42,465 bases of DNA from Salinarimonadaceae bacterium. Its GTDB lineage: Bacteria > Pseudomonadota > Alphaproteobacteria > Rhizobiales > Beijerinckiaceae. The translations under genes and the position numbers were made by a program. Under the pieces are notes generated by a model, which saw only the letters and a list, made by a program, of their open reading frames with translations, was not told the origin of the DNA and did no database searches. Below, piece after piece: positions 1 through 7,797 of this stretch; position 1 is the stretch's first letter; every line of letters starts with the position of its first letter. The stretch spans positions 1 through 42,465 of the forward strand of contig REDO01000073.1 in NCBI GenBank assembly GCA_007693435.1, given 5' to 3'.

Positions 1-613
1 TGTAGATCGCCTCGTTGATCATCGGCAGCAGGATGCGGTTGACGATGAAGGCGGGAAAATCCTCCGCCACGGTCACCGTCTTGCCGAGGCGCGCGATGAA
101 GGCCCTGGCCGTCTCGAAGGTCGGATCCTCGGTCGCGATGCCGCGGATCAGCTCGACGAGCTGCATCAGCGGCACCGGATTCATGAAATGAATGCCGATG
201 AAGCGCTCGGGCCGGTCCGTGGCGGCGGCGAGACGGGTGATCGAGATCGACGAGGTGTTGCTCGCAAGGATCGTCTCGGGGCCGAGAAGCGGACACAGCT
301 CGACGAAGATCTTGCGCTTGACCTCCTCGTTCTCGGTCGCGGCCTCGATGACGAGGTCGCATCCCGCGAGATCCTCGAGACGCAGGGCGGCGTTGATTCG
401 CCCGAGCGCCGCATGGCGCTCGTCCTCCGAGACCAGCCCCTTGGAAACCTGACGCGCCATGTAGCCGTTGATCGTGGCGAGGCCTGCGGTGATCCGGTCC
501 TCGGCGAGGTCGTTGAGGCGAACTTCCATGCCCGCCAGCGCGCAGACATGCGCGATGCCGTTGCCCATCTGTCCGGCGCCGATGATGCCGACGGTGTTGA
601 TCTCGGTGGCCAT
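1..613 (-). CDS. hbd: 3-hydroxybutyryl-CoA dehydrogenase (3' end outside window)
   Basis: NAD-dependent dehydrogenase interconverting 3-hydroxybutyryl-CoA and acetoacetyl-CoA in fatty-acid/butyrate/PHB-linked metabolism (cytosol). The first 204 residues are present and the C-terminal domain runs off the window edge. The Rossmann nucleotide site GIIGAGQMGNG lies at residues 9-19. The conserved active-site stretches NTSS (about 119-122), HFMNP (His142) and VNR (Asn192) are all visible, so the catalytic machinery is intact as far as can be read. Start at ATG 611-613. It follows etfA by about 85 bp on the same strand. Its position after etfBA is a common alphaproteobacterial arrangement that links acyl-CoA oxidation to the electron transfer flavoprotein. 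Confidence 0.93.
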   Translation of the reverse strand, partial: MATEINTVGIIGAGQMGNGIAHVCALAGMEVRLNDLAEDRITAGLATINGYMARQVSKGLVSEDERHAALGRINAALRLEDLAGCDLVIEAATENEEVKRKIFVELCPLLGPETILASNTSSISITRLAAATDRPERFIGIHFMNPVPLMQLVELIRGIATEDPTFETARAFIARLGKTVTVAEDFPAFIVNRILLPMINEAIY

Positions 614-698
614 ATCGCCCGTCCGTCCCTTCCTGAAATGGGTCAAGGCCGGGTTCGAGCCCGGCCTCGCTTCATTGGTTTTCGCCGCCCTGCGCGCG

Positions 699-1643
699 TC
701 AGCGGCCGGCCTTCGCCAGTTCGCTGTCGAACTCCGGAAGGACCTTGAAAAGGTCGCCCACCAGGCCGTAATCGGCAACCTGGAAAATAGGCGCTTCCTC
801 ATCCTTGTTGATGGCGACGATGACCCGCGAATCCTTCATGCCAGCAAGATGCTGGATCGCGCCGGAAATGCCCACCGCGATATAGAGATCGGGCGCCACG
901 ACCTTGCCCGTCTGGCCGACCTGCCAGTCGTTGGGCGCATAGCCGGCATCGACCGCAGCGCGCGAGGCGCCCATCGCGGCGCCGAGCTTGTCGGCCACGG
1001 GCTCGATGTATTTCGCGAAATTCTCCTCCGAACCGAGCGAGCGGCCGCCCGAGATGATGACCTTGGCGGAGGCGAGCTCGGGCCGGTCGGATTTGGCGAT
1101 CTCCGAGCCCTTGAAGGAGGACAGGCCCGGATCCTTGGCGGGCGCGGCGTCCTCGATCGCGGCGGAGCCGCCGGTCTCGGCCGCCTTGAAGGAGGCGGCG
1201 CGCACCGTGATCACCTTCTTCGCGTCGCTCGACTGGACCGTCTGCACCGCGTTGCCCGCGTAGATGGGGCGCTCGAACGTGTCGGCCGAAACCACTTTGC
1301 TGATGTCGGAGACCTGCATCACGTCGAGAAGCGCGGCGACGCGCGGCATGACGTTCTTGCCCGTCGTCGTCGCGGCGGCGAGCAGCACGTCGTAATCGTC
1401 GGCGAGGCCGAGGATCAGCGCCGCCAGCGGCTCGGCCAGCGCGTGCTCGTAGACGGGATCGTCCGCGACGAGGACCTTCTCGACGCCCGCGATCGTGGCC
1501 GCTTCCTTCGCGGCTGGGCCACAGCCGGAGCCCGCGACGAGGATGTGGAGCGGCGAGCCGATTTCCGCAGCGGCGGTGACGGCCTTGTGCGTGGCGTCCT
1601 TGAGGGCGGAGTTCATGTGCTCCGCAAGGATGAGGATGGCCAT
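699..1643 (-). CDS. etfA: Electron transfer flavoprotein, alpha subunit
   Basis: FAD-carrying subunit of the heterodimeric ETF, which takes electrons from acyl-CoA and related dehydrogenases and passes them to ETF:quinone oxidoreductase. The 314 residues match the usual length. The C-terminal FAD domain is clear: QTGKVV at about 244-249, the signature [15 protein letters not shown] at 251-265, and the [10 protein letters not shown] stretch near 279-287. The start ATG is 2 bp after the etfB stop, so the two subunits are probably translationally coupled. This is the classical housekeeping (group I) type; no bifurcating-ETF features were seen. Confidence 0.96.
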   Translation of the reverse strand: MAILILAEHMNSALKDATHKAVTAAAEIGSPLHILVAGSGCGPAAKEAATIAGVEKVLVADDPVYEHALAEPLAALILGLADDYDVLLAAATTTGKNVMPRVAALLDVMQVSDISKVVSADTFERPIYAGNAVQTVQSSDAKKVITVRAASFKAAETGGSAAIEDAAPAKDPGLSSFKGSEIAKSDRPELASAKVIISGGRSLGSEENFAKYIEPVADKLGAAMGASRAAVDAGYAPNDWQVGQTGKVVAPDLYIAVGISGAIQHLAGMKDSRVIVAINKDEEAPIFQVADYGLVGDLFKVLPEFDSELAKAGR

Positions 1644-1645
1644 GG

Positions 1646-2395
1646 TCAGATCACTCCCGCTTCGTTCTTAAGCTTGTCCACGAGTTCGGCTGCGGAGGCC
1701 ACCTTGACGCCGGCCTCGCGCTTGGGCGGCTCGCCCGTGGAGAGCACCTTGAGGCGCGGCGCGACGTCGACGCCGAGTTCCTCGGCGCTCGTCTCGTCGA
1801 GAGGCTTCTTCTTGGCCTTCATGATGTTGGGAAGCGACGCGTAGCGCGGCTCGTTGAGGCGCAGGTCCGTCGTGACGATGGCGGGCAGCTTGAGCGTCAC
1901 CGTCTGGAGGCCGCCGTCGATCTCGCGGGTGACGTCGACCGAGCCGTCGCCGACCTCGACCTTCGAGGCGAAGGTGCCCTGCGCCCATCCGAGCAGGGCG
2001 GCGAGCATCTGGCCGGTCTGGTTGGAATCATCGTCGATCGCCTGCTTGCCGAGGATGACGAGGCCGGGCTCCTCCTTGTCGACGATGGCCTTGAGGAGTT
2101 TGGCGACGGCGAGCGGCTCGACCATGGCGTCGGCCTTCACGAGGATGCCGCGGTCCGCGCCCATGGCGAGCGCCGTGCGGATCGTCTCCTGCGCCTGCTG
2201 GGGACCGATCGAGATCACGACGATCTCCTCGGCCTTGCCCTTCTCCTTCAGGCGGATCGCTTCTTCGACCGCGATCTCGTCGAAGGGGTTCATCGACATC
2301 TTGACGTTCGCGAGCTCGACGCCCGAACCGTCCGGCTTGACGCGGATCTTGACGTTGTAATCGACGACCCGTTTGACAGGCACCAGGATCTTCAT
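1646..2395 (-). CDS. etfB: Electron transfer flavoprotein, beta subunit
   Basis: AMP-binding subunit of ETF, 249 residues from the start chosen here (MKILVPVKR), which matches the family N-terminus; an ATG 21 bp further upstream would add seven residues not typical of the family. The AMP-site segment [13 protein letters not shown] is at about 116-128. The partner-recognition signature, [16 protein letters not shown] at about 174-189 followed by Lys-rich IMKAKKK, is intact. It is the first gene of an etfB-etfA-hbd unit, with a candidate promoter about 120 bp upstream at 2514-2543. Confidence 0.95.
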   Translation of the reverse strand: MKILVPVKRVVDYNVKIRVKPDGSGVELANVKMSMNPFDEIAVEEAIRLKEKGKAEEIVVISIGPQQAQETIRTALAMGADRGILVKADAMVEPLAVAKLLKAIVDKEEPGLVILGKQAIDDDSNQTGQMLAALLGWAQGTFASKVEVGDGSVDVTREIDGGLQTVTLKLPAIVTTDLRLNEPRYASLPNIMKAKKKPLDETSAEELGVDVAPRLKVLSTGEPPKREAGVKVASAAELVDKLKNEAGVI

Positions 2396-2513
2396 TGGTT
2401 TGCGTCCCTTCGACAATCTGGCGATCCCGACGATCTGGCTGTCCCAGGGAGCCGCCGCCTCTCCGGAATGGGGGACGTACGGGCGCGATCGGGCCGCGCT
2501 TGCGAGCGCGCGG

Positions 2514-2543
2514 ACGGTAACGACGCCCGTTTGCTCTTGTCAA
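2514..2543 (-). promoter_or_regulatory. Candidate promoter for etfBA-hbd
   Basis: Read on the minus strand there is an exact TTGACA (2543-2538), an 18-bp spacer, and TACCGT (2519-2514), which keeps the first, second and last bases of a -10 hexamer. It would give a leader of roughly 110 nt before etfB. The 249-bp spacer 2396-2644 shows no other gene. The -35 match is strong and the -10 is weak, so this remains a prediction. Confidence 0.4.
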
Positions 2544-2644
2544 CGCGGCGCAGGCGCGCGCGAAGGCCCGTCATGCGCGCAGCGCAGACGGCCATGAGCC
2601 TACGACATGGCGCAGCATATCACACAAGCCGCCGGTCCGCGCCT

Positions 2645-3226
2645 TCAGCGGTTCGCGCCGGGAACCCACAGAACGTCGCCCTCGCCCTTCAGATTGACGA
2701 AGCGGGAGGCGACGAAAAGGAAATCCGAGAGCCGGTTCAGATAGCGCAGCGCCGGCTCCGAGACGATTTCGCCCTCGCGATGCGCCAGCTCGACGACTCG
2801 CCGCTCCGCGCGCCGGCAGATCGTGCGGGCCAGATGCAGGGCCGCCGCCGCCGGCGAGCCGCCGGGAAGGACGAAAGAGCGCAGCGGCTTCAGGGATGCG
2901 TTGAGCGCGTCGATCTCGCCTTCCAGCCGGTCGACCTGCGCCTGGGTCACGCGCAGCGGTTCGTAAGGCAGGGTCTCGCCCGTATCGGGCGTCGCGAGGT
3001 CCGCCCCGAGATCGAAGAGGTCGTTCTGGACGCGCCCGAGCATGGCGTCGAGATCGGGGTGCTCGCCGGCCGTGTGCAGACGGACCATCCCGATAGCGGC
3101 GTTCGTCTCGTCGACGCCGCCATAGGCTTCGACGCGGGCGTCGTATTTCGGCCGCCGCGCGCCGGTGGCCAGCGCAGTCGCGCCGTCGTCTCCGGTGCGG
3201 GTGTAGATCTTGTTGAGGACGACCAT
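2645..3226 (-). CDS. pduO: Cob(I)yrinic acid a,c-diamide adenosyltransferase, PduO type
   Basis: ATP:cob(I)alamin adenosyltransferase, which makes adenosylcobalamin from reduced corrinoid and ATP. It has 193 residues, normal for PduO/MMAB-type enzymes. The N-terminal ATP-binding motif TRTGDDGAT is at 9-17. The Arg-rich helix LHLARTICRRAERRV and the later RYLNRLSDFLF helix are the conserved trimer/active-site elements. The start at ATG 3226 is chosen because it gives the family N-terminus (MVVLNKIYTRTG) and has an AGGAG Shine-Dalgarno 6 bp upstream; an in-frame extension to 3352 would be non-homologous. It lies between etfB and the PagL-like barrel. Confidence 0.94.
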   Translation of the reverse strand: MVVLNKIYTRTGDDGATALATGARRPKYDARVEAYGGVDETNAAIGMVRLHTAGEHPDLDAMLGRVQNDLFDLGADLATPDTGETLPYEPLRVTQAQVDRLEGEIDALNASLKPLRSFVLPGGSPAAAALHLARTICRRAERRVVELAHREGEIVSEPALRYLNRLSDFLFVASRFVNLKGEGDVLWVPGANR

Positions 3227-3282
3227 CTTGCGCTCCTTCCTGCGGGGCGACCCGTCGAGGCCCCTTGCCGGTAAAGCGACTT

Positions 3283-3900
3283 TTAGAAGGCGTAGCCGAT
3301 TCGCGCACCGACATTCGTGACGGCGCGCGGCGCGCCCACCGCGGGATCGCAAAGGCCGCGATCTCCGAAGCGCTCGACCGTCGCCGTCACAGCGACGCGC
3401 TCCGTGAGCCGGTAGCCGATAGAGGCGCTCTCGCGAAAGACGGGGGAGCAGCCCAGCGCGCCCGATCCGGGCGGCGCCGTTCCGCGCGCGCCGCCCTCCT
3501 GGATCGCGCCGCCGAAGCTCGCCTCCAAAAATACGCGGTCGCCGACATCGACGTTCCAGGTCAATCCAGCGAAGGCGAAATGCGCGCCTCCGCCGAGAGA
3601 TAGCGAGGCGCCGAAATGCGGACGCGGAACGAAATAGCTCAAGAAAAGATCGGCCGGATTAAAAGGCTTGCCGAAGAGAACCTCGCCCTGAAGGGATGGC
3701 GATCCGGCCTTGTCGGTCCATGAGGCCCCCGCCATGACGCCGATCCGCGTCTCCGAGATAAAGGCCGTGCGCAGGGCGACCGGAGGCTGCGGCGCGGCGA
3801 CGCCGAACTCCCCGCCCGCGCGCGCTTCGGGCGCGGCGATGACGGGAGCCGCGACGACGAAAGCGGCGAAGACGAAGGCTTTCGTGCGTTGCGTCCGCAT
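3283..3900 (-). CDS. PagL-like (acyloxyacyl hydrolase family) outer-membrane barrel, probably catalytically altered
   Basis: A 205-residue exported protein. The N-terminus has a clear signal peptide (positive MRTQRTK, hydrophobic core, Ala-rich cleavage near residue 28). The mature part alternates hydrophobic and polar residues and ends in Phe, as outer-membrane barrels do. From memory, the segment around 156-205 (RESASIGYRL, then ERFGDRGLCD, then IGYAF) resembles the C-terminus of rhizobial PagL-like lipid A 3-O-deacylases. In PagL the equivalent strand carries the catalytic H-x-S-N; here residues 177-180 read R-F-G-D, so the His and Ser seem to be missing. Cys151 and Cys184 could form a disulfide. 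The start at ATG 3900 has GGGAGA upstream. Family assignment is moderate; loss of activity is inference. Confidence 0.6.
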   Translation of the reverse strand: MRTQRTKAFVFAAFVVAAPVIAAPEARAGGEFGVAAPQPPVALRTAFISETRIGVMAGASWTDKAGSPSLQGEVLFGKPFNPADLFLSYFVPRPHFGASLSLGGGAHFAFAGLTWNVDVGDRVFLEASFGGAIQEGGARGTAPPGSGALGCSPVFRESASIGYRLTERVAVTATVERFGDRGLCDPAVGAPRAVTNVGARIGYAF

Positions 3901-4141
3901 GCGGCGCGTCTCTCCCGAAGAACGATCCGGAAAGCCACGCTTGCGTCGCGCGCAATGGCTACGTTCCGAATAACGCTCCCTAACGCAGCGCGAATGAGGC
4001 GAAAAGGCGGCGGAGAGACGAATTGTGGGGCTCGTCCGGGCTCGGCGCAGCCGCGCAGACGGCGAGGCCCAGACGACATGGCGCTCCCGGAATCGTGGCG
4101 AGGCGTTCGAAGCGAATGCCGCTTTTCCGGCTACGCCGCGC

Positions 4142-4333
4142 TCAAAGCGCGCGCCACCAGATCACGCCCATGATGATCACGATCGCGGCGAATTGCAGCA
4201 GGACTCGCGCGCGCATCAGCTTCTGCGAAGTGTTGGCCGAGCCGCCGCGCATCATCGTGACGAGGCCGAGCAGCAGGACGACCGTGACCGCGCCGATGGC
4301 GACGGCGACGAGAATATCGCCTGAAGAATTCAT
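4142..4333 (-). CDS. Twin transmembrane HIG1-domain protein
   Basis: A 63-residue inner-membrane protein with two predicted helices (about 7-27 and 46-61). Between them lies the segment SQKLMRARVLLQ (36-47), which fits the hypoxia-induced (HIG1) signature Q-x-R-V-x-x-Q. Bacterial HIG1-type proteins are small two-helix proteins, and mitochondrial relatives act on cytochrome oxidase assembly; the role here is not known. In related genomes a protein like this precedes the cobalamin adenosyltransferase directly; here the PagL-like gene sits between them. The 241 bp between this gene and 3900 hold no recognisable feature. Confidence 0.8.
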   Translation of the reverse strand: MNSSGDILVAVAIGAVTVVLLLGLVTMMRGGSANTSQKLMRARVLLQFAAIVIIMGVIWWRAL

Positions 4334-4471
4334 GGGGCGGCCTTCCCTGGACGCTGAATGCGCGAGCCTTCCCGTCGGCCGGCGCGAATTGGCGGAACGC
4401 GCTCCATATCGGCCACAGCGCCGCGCGCGGCAACCCCCGCCATTCGCGCGCCGATAACTGCGCGCGGCCGC

Positions 4472-5701
4472 TCAGGCGCCGCCGGCGAGGGCCTGCGGGG
4501 CGGCGGACACGGTCGCGGCCGAGCCGTCGCGGACCTCGAACACGGCGAGGCCGCGCTCGTTCAGGCCGTTGGCGCGAAACCGGAAGACGCCGTCCGCGCC
4601 GGCGAAGCCCGAGGCGTTCGTGAGCACGGGCTGCGAGAAGCGCTGCGCTCCTTGGGTGCGGGTGAGCGCGGCCGCGAGCGACACGGCGTCGTAAGCGAGC
4701 GTCGCGATGCGCAACGGCTGGGAGCCGAAGCGGCTCTGGTAGCGGGCGGCGAAAGCTTCGTAGCCGGCCTGCGGCGGCGCGGCGAACCAGCCGCCCTGCA
4801 GGGCGGGCAGACGCAGCACGTCCGGATCATGCCAGACGCCGGCGCCGAGCGGCTTGACGCGGGCGGGATCGAACCCGGCGCTCTGGAGCGTCCGGGCGAC
4901 GACGGCCATGCCGTCGGGCGTTTCGGGAACGAACAGCGCGTCGGCCTGCGGCGCGCTTCCGGCGATGGCGGGCGCAAGGCGCGCGACCGCCTGCTGGGGC
5001 TGGCCGGCGGGATAGCGCTCGATCGCCACGACCCGCAGGCCGCGCTGGGCGGCCGATTCGCGGAACTGGGCCTCGGCGAGATCGCCGTAGCCGGTCTCGG
5101 GGATGAGCGCCGCGACGGAGCGGCGACCCTGCTTGGCGGCGTAATCGAGAACCCGAGCGACTTCGGCACGCGGCAGGAAGCCCATCAGATAAACGCCGGG
5201 AGCAGCGACATTGGCGTCGGTGGAGAAGGCGACGACCGGCACGCCCGCTTCGCGCGCCACCGTTCCGGCGGCCTGAACGGACGCGGCGAAGAGCGGCCCG
5301 AGGATCAACTCGACGCCTTCGGAGACGGCGCTCTGCGCGGCTTCCCGCGCACCGTCCGGAGAACCGCGATCGTCCTTGACGAGGACTCGGATCTCGGGGT
5401 CCTGAAACTCCTCCATCGCGAGCGTGGCGGCGTTGCGCATGGCCTGGGCCGCGGCCGCTCCGGCTCCGGAGCCGCTCAGCGGCAGGATCAGCGCGACGGA
5501 AACGGCGCCGTCGCCAATGGCTTCCGCGGCGGGCGGCTGGGCGAACCCGCCGATGAAGCCGGGCGGCCCGTCGGAGAAGGGCGAAATGCAGGAGGCGAGC
5601 GCGAGGCCGAGCGCGGCGACGAGCGCCGGCGCGAAGGCGCGCGCGGGGCCTTTCCGGCGTCGCGGCTGCGACGGCGCGGCGTTGATCGCAATCTGTGTCA
5701 T
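4472..5701 (-). CDS. Lipoprotein with periplasmic-binding (Leu/Ile/Val-type) fold; penicillin-binding protein activator family
   Basis: A 409-residue exported lipoprotein. A basic N-terminus (PRRRKGP) is followed by a hydrophobic stretch and a lipobox ending LALASC, with Cys38 as the lipidated residue. The rest is a type I periplasmic-binding fold: VALILPLSGSG near the mature N-terminus, LILGPLFAASV, and VVAFSTD in the middle. Alphaproteobacterial relatives divergent from rsmI are annotated as LppC/LpoA-like penicillin-binding protein activators, and this gene sits exactly there. No ABC permease is nearby, which argues against a transport role. Start at 5701 is preferred for its GGGAG; an ATG at 5716 is an alternative. 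Confidence 0.8.
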   Translation of the reverse strand: MTQIAINAAPSQPRRRKGPARAFAPALVAALGLALASCISPFSDGPPGFIGGFAQPPAAEAIGDGAVSVALILPLSGSGAGAAAAQAMRNAATLAMEEFQDPEIRVLVKDDRGSPDGAREAAQSAVSEGVELILGPLFAASVQAAGTVAREAGVPVVAFSTDANVAAPGVYLMGFLPRAEVARVLDYAAKQGRRSVAALIPETGYGDLAEAQFRESAAQRGLRVVAIERYPAGQPQQAVARLAPAIAGSAPQADALFVPETPDGMAVVARTLQSAGFDPARVKPLGAGVWHDPDVLRLPALQGGWFAAPPQAGYEAFAARYQSRFGSQPLRIATLAYDAVSLAAALTRTQGAQRFSQPVLTNASGFAGADGVFRFRANGLNERGLAVFEVRDGSAATVSAAPQALAGGA

Positions 5702-5872
5702 CTCGCGGGCTCCCATTCTCGGCGACGCGCGGGCATTCCGTGATCGACTTTTATCATCGACACGTTAATGGTTTGGTTAACGATTTTCGATGCCTGTCAA
5801 GCCCCGTACCGGCGCGGGGGTCCGATCCCCGGCATGCGGCGGGCGCGGACGCCGAAGGAGAAAACGCCCGAG

Positions 5873-6841
5873 ATGTCGCCTCCCGGTTCGCAGCGTCGAG
5901 GAACGCCGCCCTCCGCTCGAGGGCATCAGGATTCGAAGCCGCGCGGCGAGAAGACCTTCGCGCCCTTCGGCGCTCCCGTTCCCGCCGAGCGCGTTGGGCC
6001 GGGGCTCTATGTGGTGGCGACGCCGATCGGCAATCTCAAGGACGTGACCCTGCGCGCGCTCGGCGTACTCGCCGGCGTCGACGCCGTGCTCGCCGAGGAC
6101 ACCCGCGTCACGCGCCGGCTGCTTTCGCATTACGGGATCACGACGCCGCTTTTCGCCTATCACGAGCATTCGGGCGACGCCGCCCGCGAACGCGCGCTGC
6201 GGCGCCTCCGCGAGGGGGAGGCGCTGGCGCTCGTCTCCGACGCCGGAACGCCGCTCGTCTCCGATCCCGGCTACAGGCTCGTTCAGGGCGCCATCGCGGA
6301 GGGCCTCGCCGTGACGCCGCTGCCGGGCGCATCCGCGATCCTGAGCGCGCTCGTCGTCGGCGGATTGCCGAGCGACCGCTTCTTTTTCGAAGGCTTCCTG
6401 CCGCCCAGAAGCGGCGCGCGCAAGGCCCGCCTGCGCGAACTTGCGGCGATCCCGGGGACGCTCGTCCTCTACGAGGCGCCGCACCGACTGCCCGAGACGC
6501 TGGCCGACGCGGCCGAGGTCATGGGGCCGCGCCCGGCCGCCATGGCGCGGGAACTGACCAAGATGTTCGAAACCGTGCGCCGGGGATCCCTCGACGAGCT
6601 GGCGGCGTTCTTCGCCGCCGAGGGGCCGCCCAAGGGAGAAGTCGTGGTGCTGATCGGCGCCGCGAGCGCGCAGGAGAGGCGCGAAGAGGCGGAGCAGGGC
6701 CTCGACGCGGAATTGAACGCGGCGTTGCGGGATCATTCGGTCAAGGACGCGGCGGCGATCGTGGCGGCGCGCACCGGGCTTGCCCGCCGCGAAGTCTACG
6801 CCCGCGCCCTGGCGCTCGCCGGCGCCGGTCGGGAGACGTGA
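5873..6841 (+). CDS. rsmI: 16S rRNA (cytidine(1402)-2'-O)-methyltransferase
   Basis: RsmI 2'-O-methylates C1402 of 16S rRNA in the decoding centre. The SAM-methyltransferase core of the tetrapyrrole-methylase fold is intact: [34 protein letters not shown] and PLPGASA in order, with a C-terminal helical domain. From ATG 5873 the protein is 322 residues; about 35 N-terminal residues before [10 protein letters not shown] are low-complexity and probably disordered. AAGGAG lies 12 bp before this ATG. ATG 5834 would add 13 residues and cannot be excluded. It is divergent from the PBP-activator-type lipoprotein and followed 4 bp later by yraN. Confidence 0.92.
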   Translation: MSPPGSQRRGTPPSARGHQDSKPRGEKTFAPFGAPVPAERVGPGLYVVATPIGNLKDVTLRALGVLAGVDAVLAEDTRVTRRLLSHYGITTPLFAYHEHSGDAARERALRRLREGEALALVSDAGTPLVSDPGYRLVQGAIAEGLAVTPLPGASAILSALVVGGLPSDRFFFEGFLPPRSGARKARLRELAAIPGTLVLYEAPHRLPETLADAAEVMGPRPAAMARELTKMFETVRRGSLDELAAFFAAEGPPKGEVVVLIGAASAQERREEAEQGLDAELNAALRDHSVKDAAAIVAARTGLARREVYARALALAGAGRET

Positions 6842-6845
6842 ACCC

Positions 6846-7226
6846 ATGGCGGTCCCGACCCGCGCGACCCGGCGCCTGGCGCTGCGTCGCGGATTCCTCG
6901 CCGAATGGGCCGCGCTGCTCTTCCTGATGCTCAAGGGCTATCGGCCGCTCGCGCGGCGCTTCGCCGCGGCGGGCGGAGAGATCGACCTCGTGATGCGTCG
7001 CGGACGGACCGTCGTCTTCGTCGAGGTCAAGGCGAGACGCGCGCTGGACGCCGCCCGCGAGGCGATCGGAGAATCCAAGCGGCGGCGCTTCCGCAGGGCG
7101 GCGCGGGCCTGGATGGCCCGCAATCCCTGGTGCGCCGACTGGACGCTGCGCGCGGACGCCGTCTTCGTCGCTCCGGGCCGCGCGCCGGCCCACCTCGTCG
7201 ACGCATTCCCCCTCGAAGAATCGTGA
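6846..7226 (+). CDS. yraN: YraN / UPF0102 family protein
   Basis: A 126-residue protein of the UPF0102 family, which has a restriction-endonuclease-like fold. The motif core is visible: GEIDLVM at 44-50 and VVFVEVKAR at 56-64, which supply the Asp and Glu-x-Lys of a PD-(D/E)xK-type site. The biological role of YraN is not established. The start ATG 6846 is 4 bp after the rsmI stop, consistent with an operon. In many relatives gshB follows; here the next gene is clpS after 136 bp, so the usual neighbour has been lost or moved. Confidence 0.9.
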   Translation: MAVPTRATRRLALRRGFLAEWAALLFLMLKGYRPLARRFAAAGGEIDLVMRRGRTVVFVEVKARRALDAAREAIGESKRRRFRRAARAWMARNPWCADWTLRADAVFVAPGRAPAHLVDAFPLEES

Positions 7227-7362
7227 GCAGGTCGGCCGGGACTGGCGAAGCGGCGCGCTCGACCATAGATTAGGTCAGGAACGGGATTGATCCGGCGAGG
7301 CGATGGCCCCATCATCGTTTCGCCTTGGTCTATCGAGACGATTGGAGTGAAAACCGTCGACG

Positions 7363-7746
7363 ATGATGCGGTCGTTCACCGAAAACCCGGCCGGGGCCGG
7401 GCCGATCGCGCCGCATGCGAGCCGTCCGCGCCCACCCGGAGGCGGCGATCGCGATTCGTTCGGCGTGATCACACAGACGAAGCCTCGGACAAAGAGGCCG
7501 AGCCTGTATCGCGTGCTGCTTCTGAACGACGACTACACGCCAATGGAATTCGTCGTTCACGTCCTCGAGCGATTCTTCAACAAGTCGCGCGAGGATGCGA
7601 CCCGGATCATGTTGCACGTGCACCAGACAGGCGTAGGTGAATGCGGCGTCTTCACCTACGAGGTGGCGGAGACGAAGGTGACCCAGGTGATGGATTATTC
7701 ACGCAGGCACCAGCATCCGCTGCAATGCGTGATGGAGAAGAACTGA
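7363..7746 (+). CDS. clpS: ATP-dependent Clp protease adaptor ClpS
   Basis: N-end-rule adaptor that binds substrates with destabilising N-terminal residues and delivers them to ClpA. The full ClpS core is present: [20 protein letters not shown], then [17 protein letters not shown], then the [12 protein letters not shown] strand. The Asn-Asp and Met of the LLNDDYTPM stretch are the family's binding-pocket residues. The length of 127 includes an N-terminal tail of about 38 residues that is Pro/Gly-rich, as expected for the flexible N-terminal extension of ClpS. An internal GTG before ITQTKPR is a possible alternative start. It is 51 bp upstream of clpA on the same strand. Confidence 0.94.
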   Translation: MMRSFTENPAGAGPIAPHASRPRPPGGGDRDSFGVITQTKPRTKRPSLYRVLLLNDDYTPMEFVVHVLERFFNKSREDATRIMLHVHQTGVGECGVFTYEVAETKVTQVMDYSRRHQHPLQCVMEKN

Positions 7747-7797
7747 AACCGGAGAGGGCCTCAAAACCCGTTCCAACAGATTTGACAGAGGCCAGCC

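Noticed and set aside
2396-2644. Open frames on both strands between etfB and the adenosyltransferase gene
   Set aside because: They are short, Arg-rich and overlap the flanking genes; no start with a convincing ribosome-binding site.
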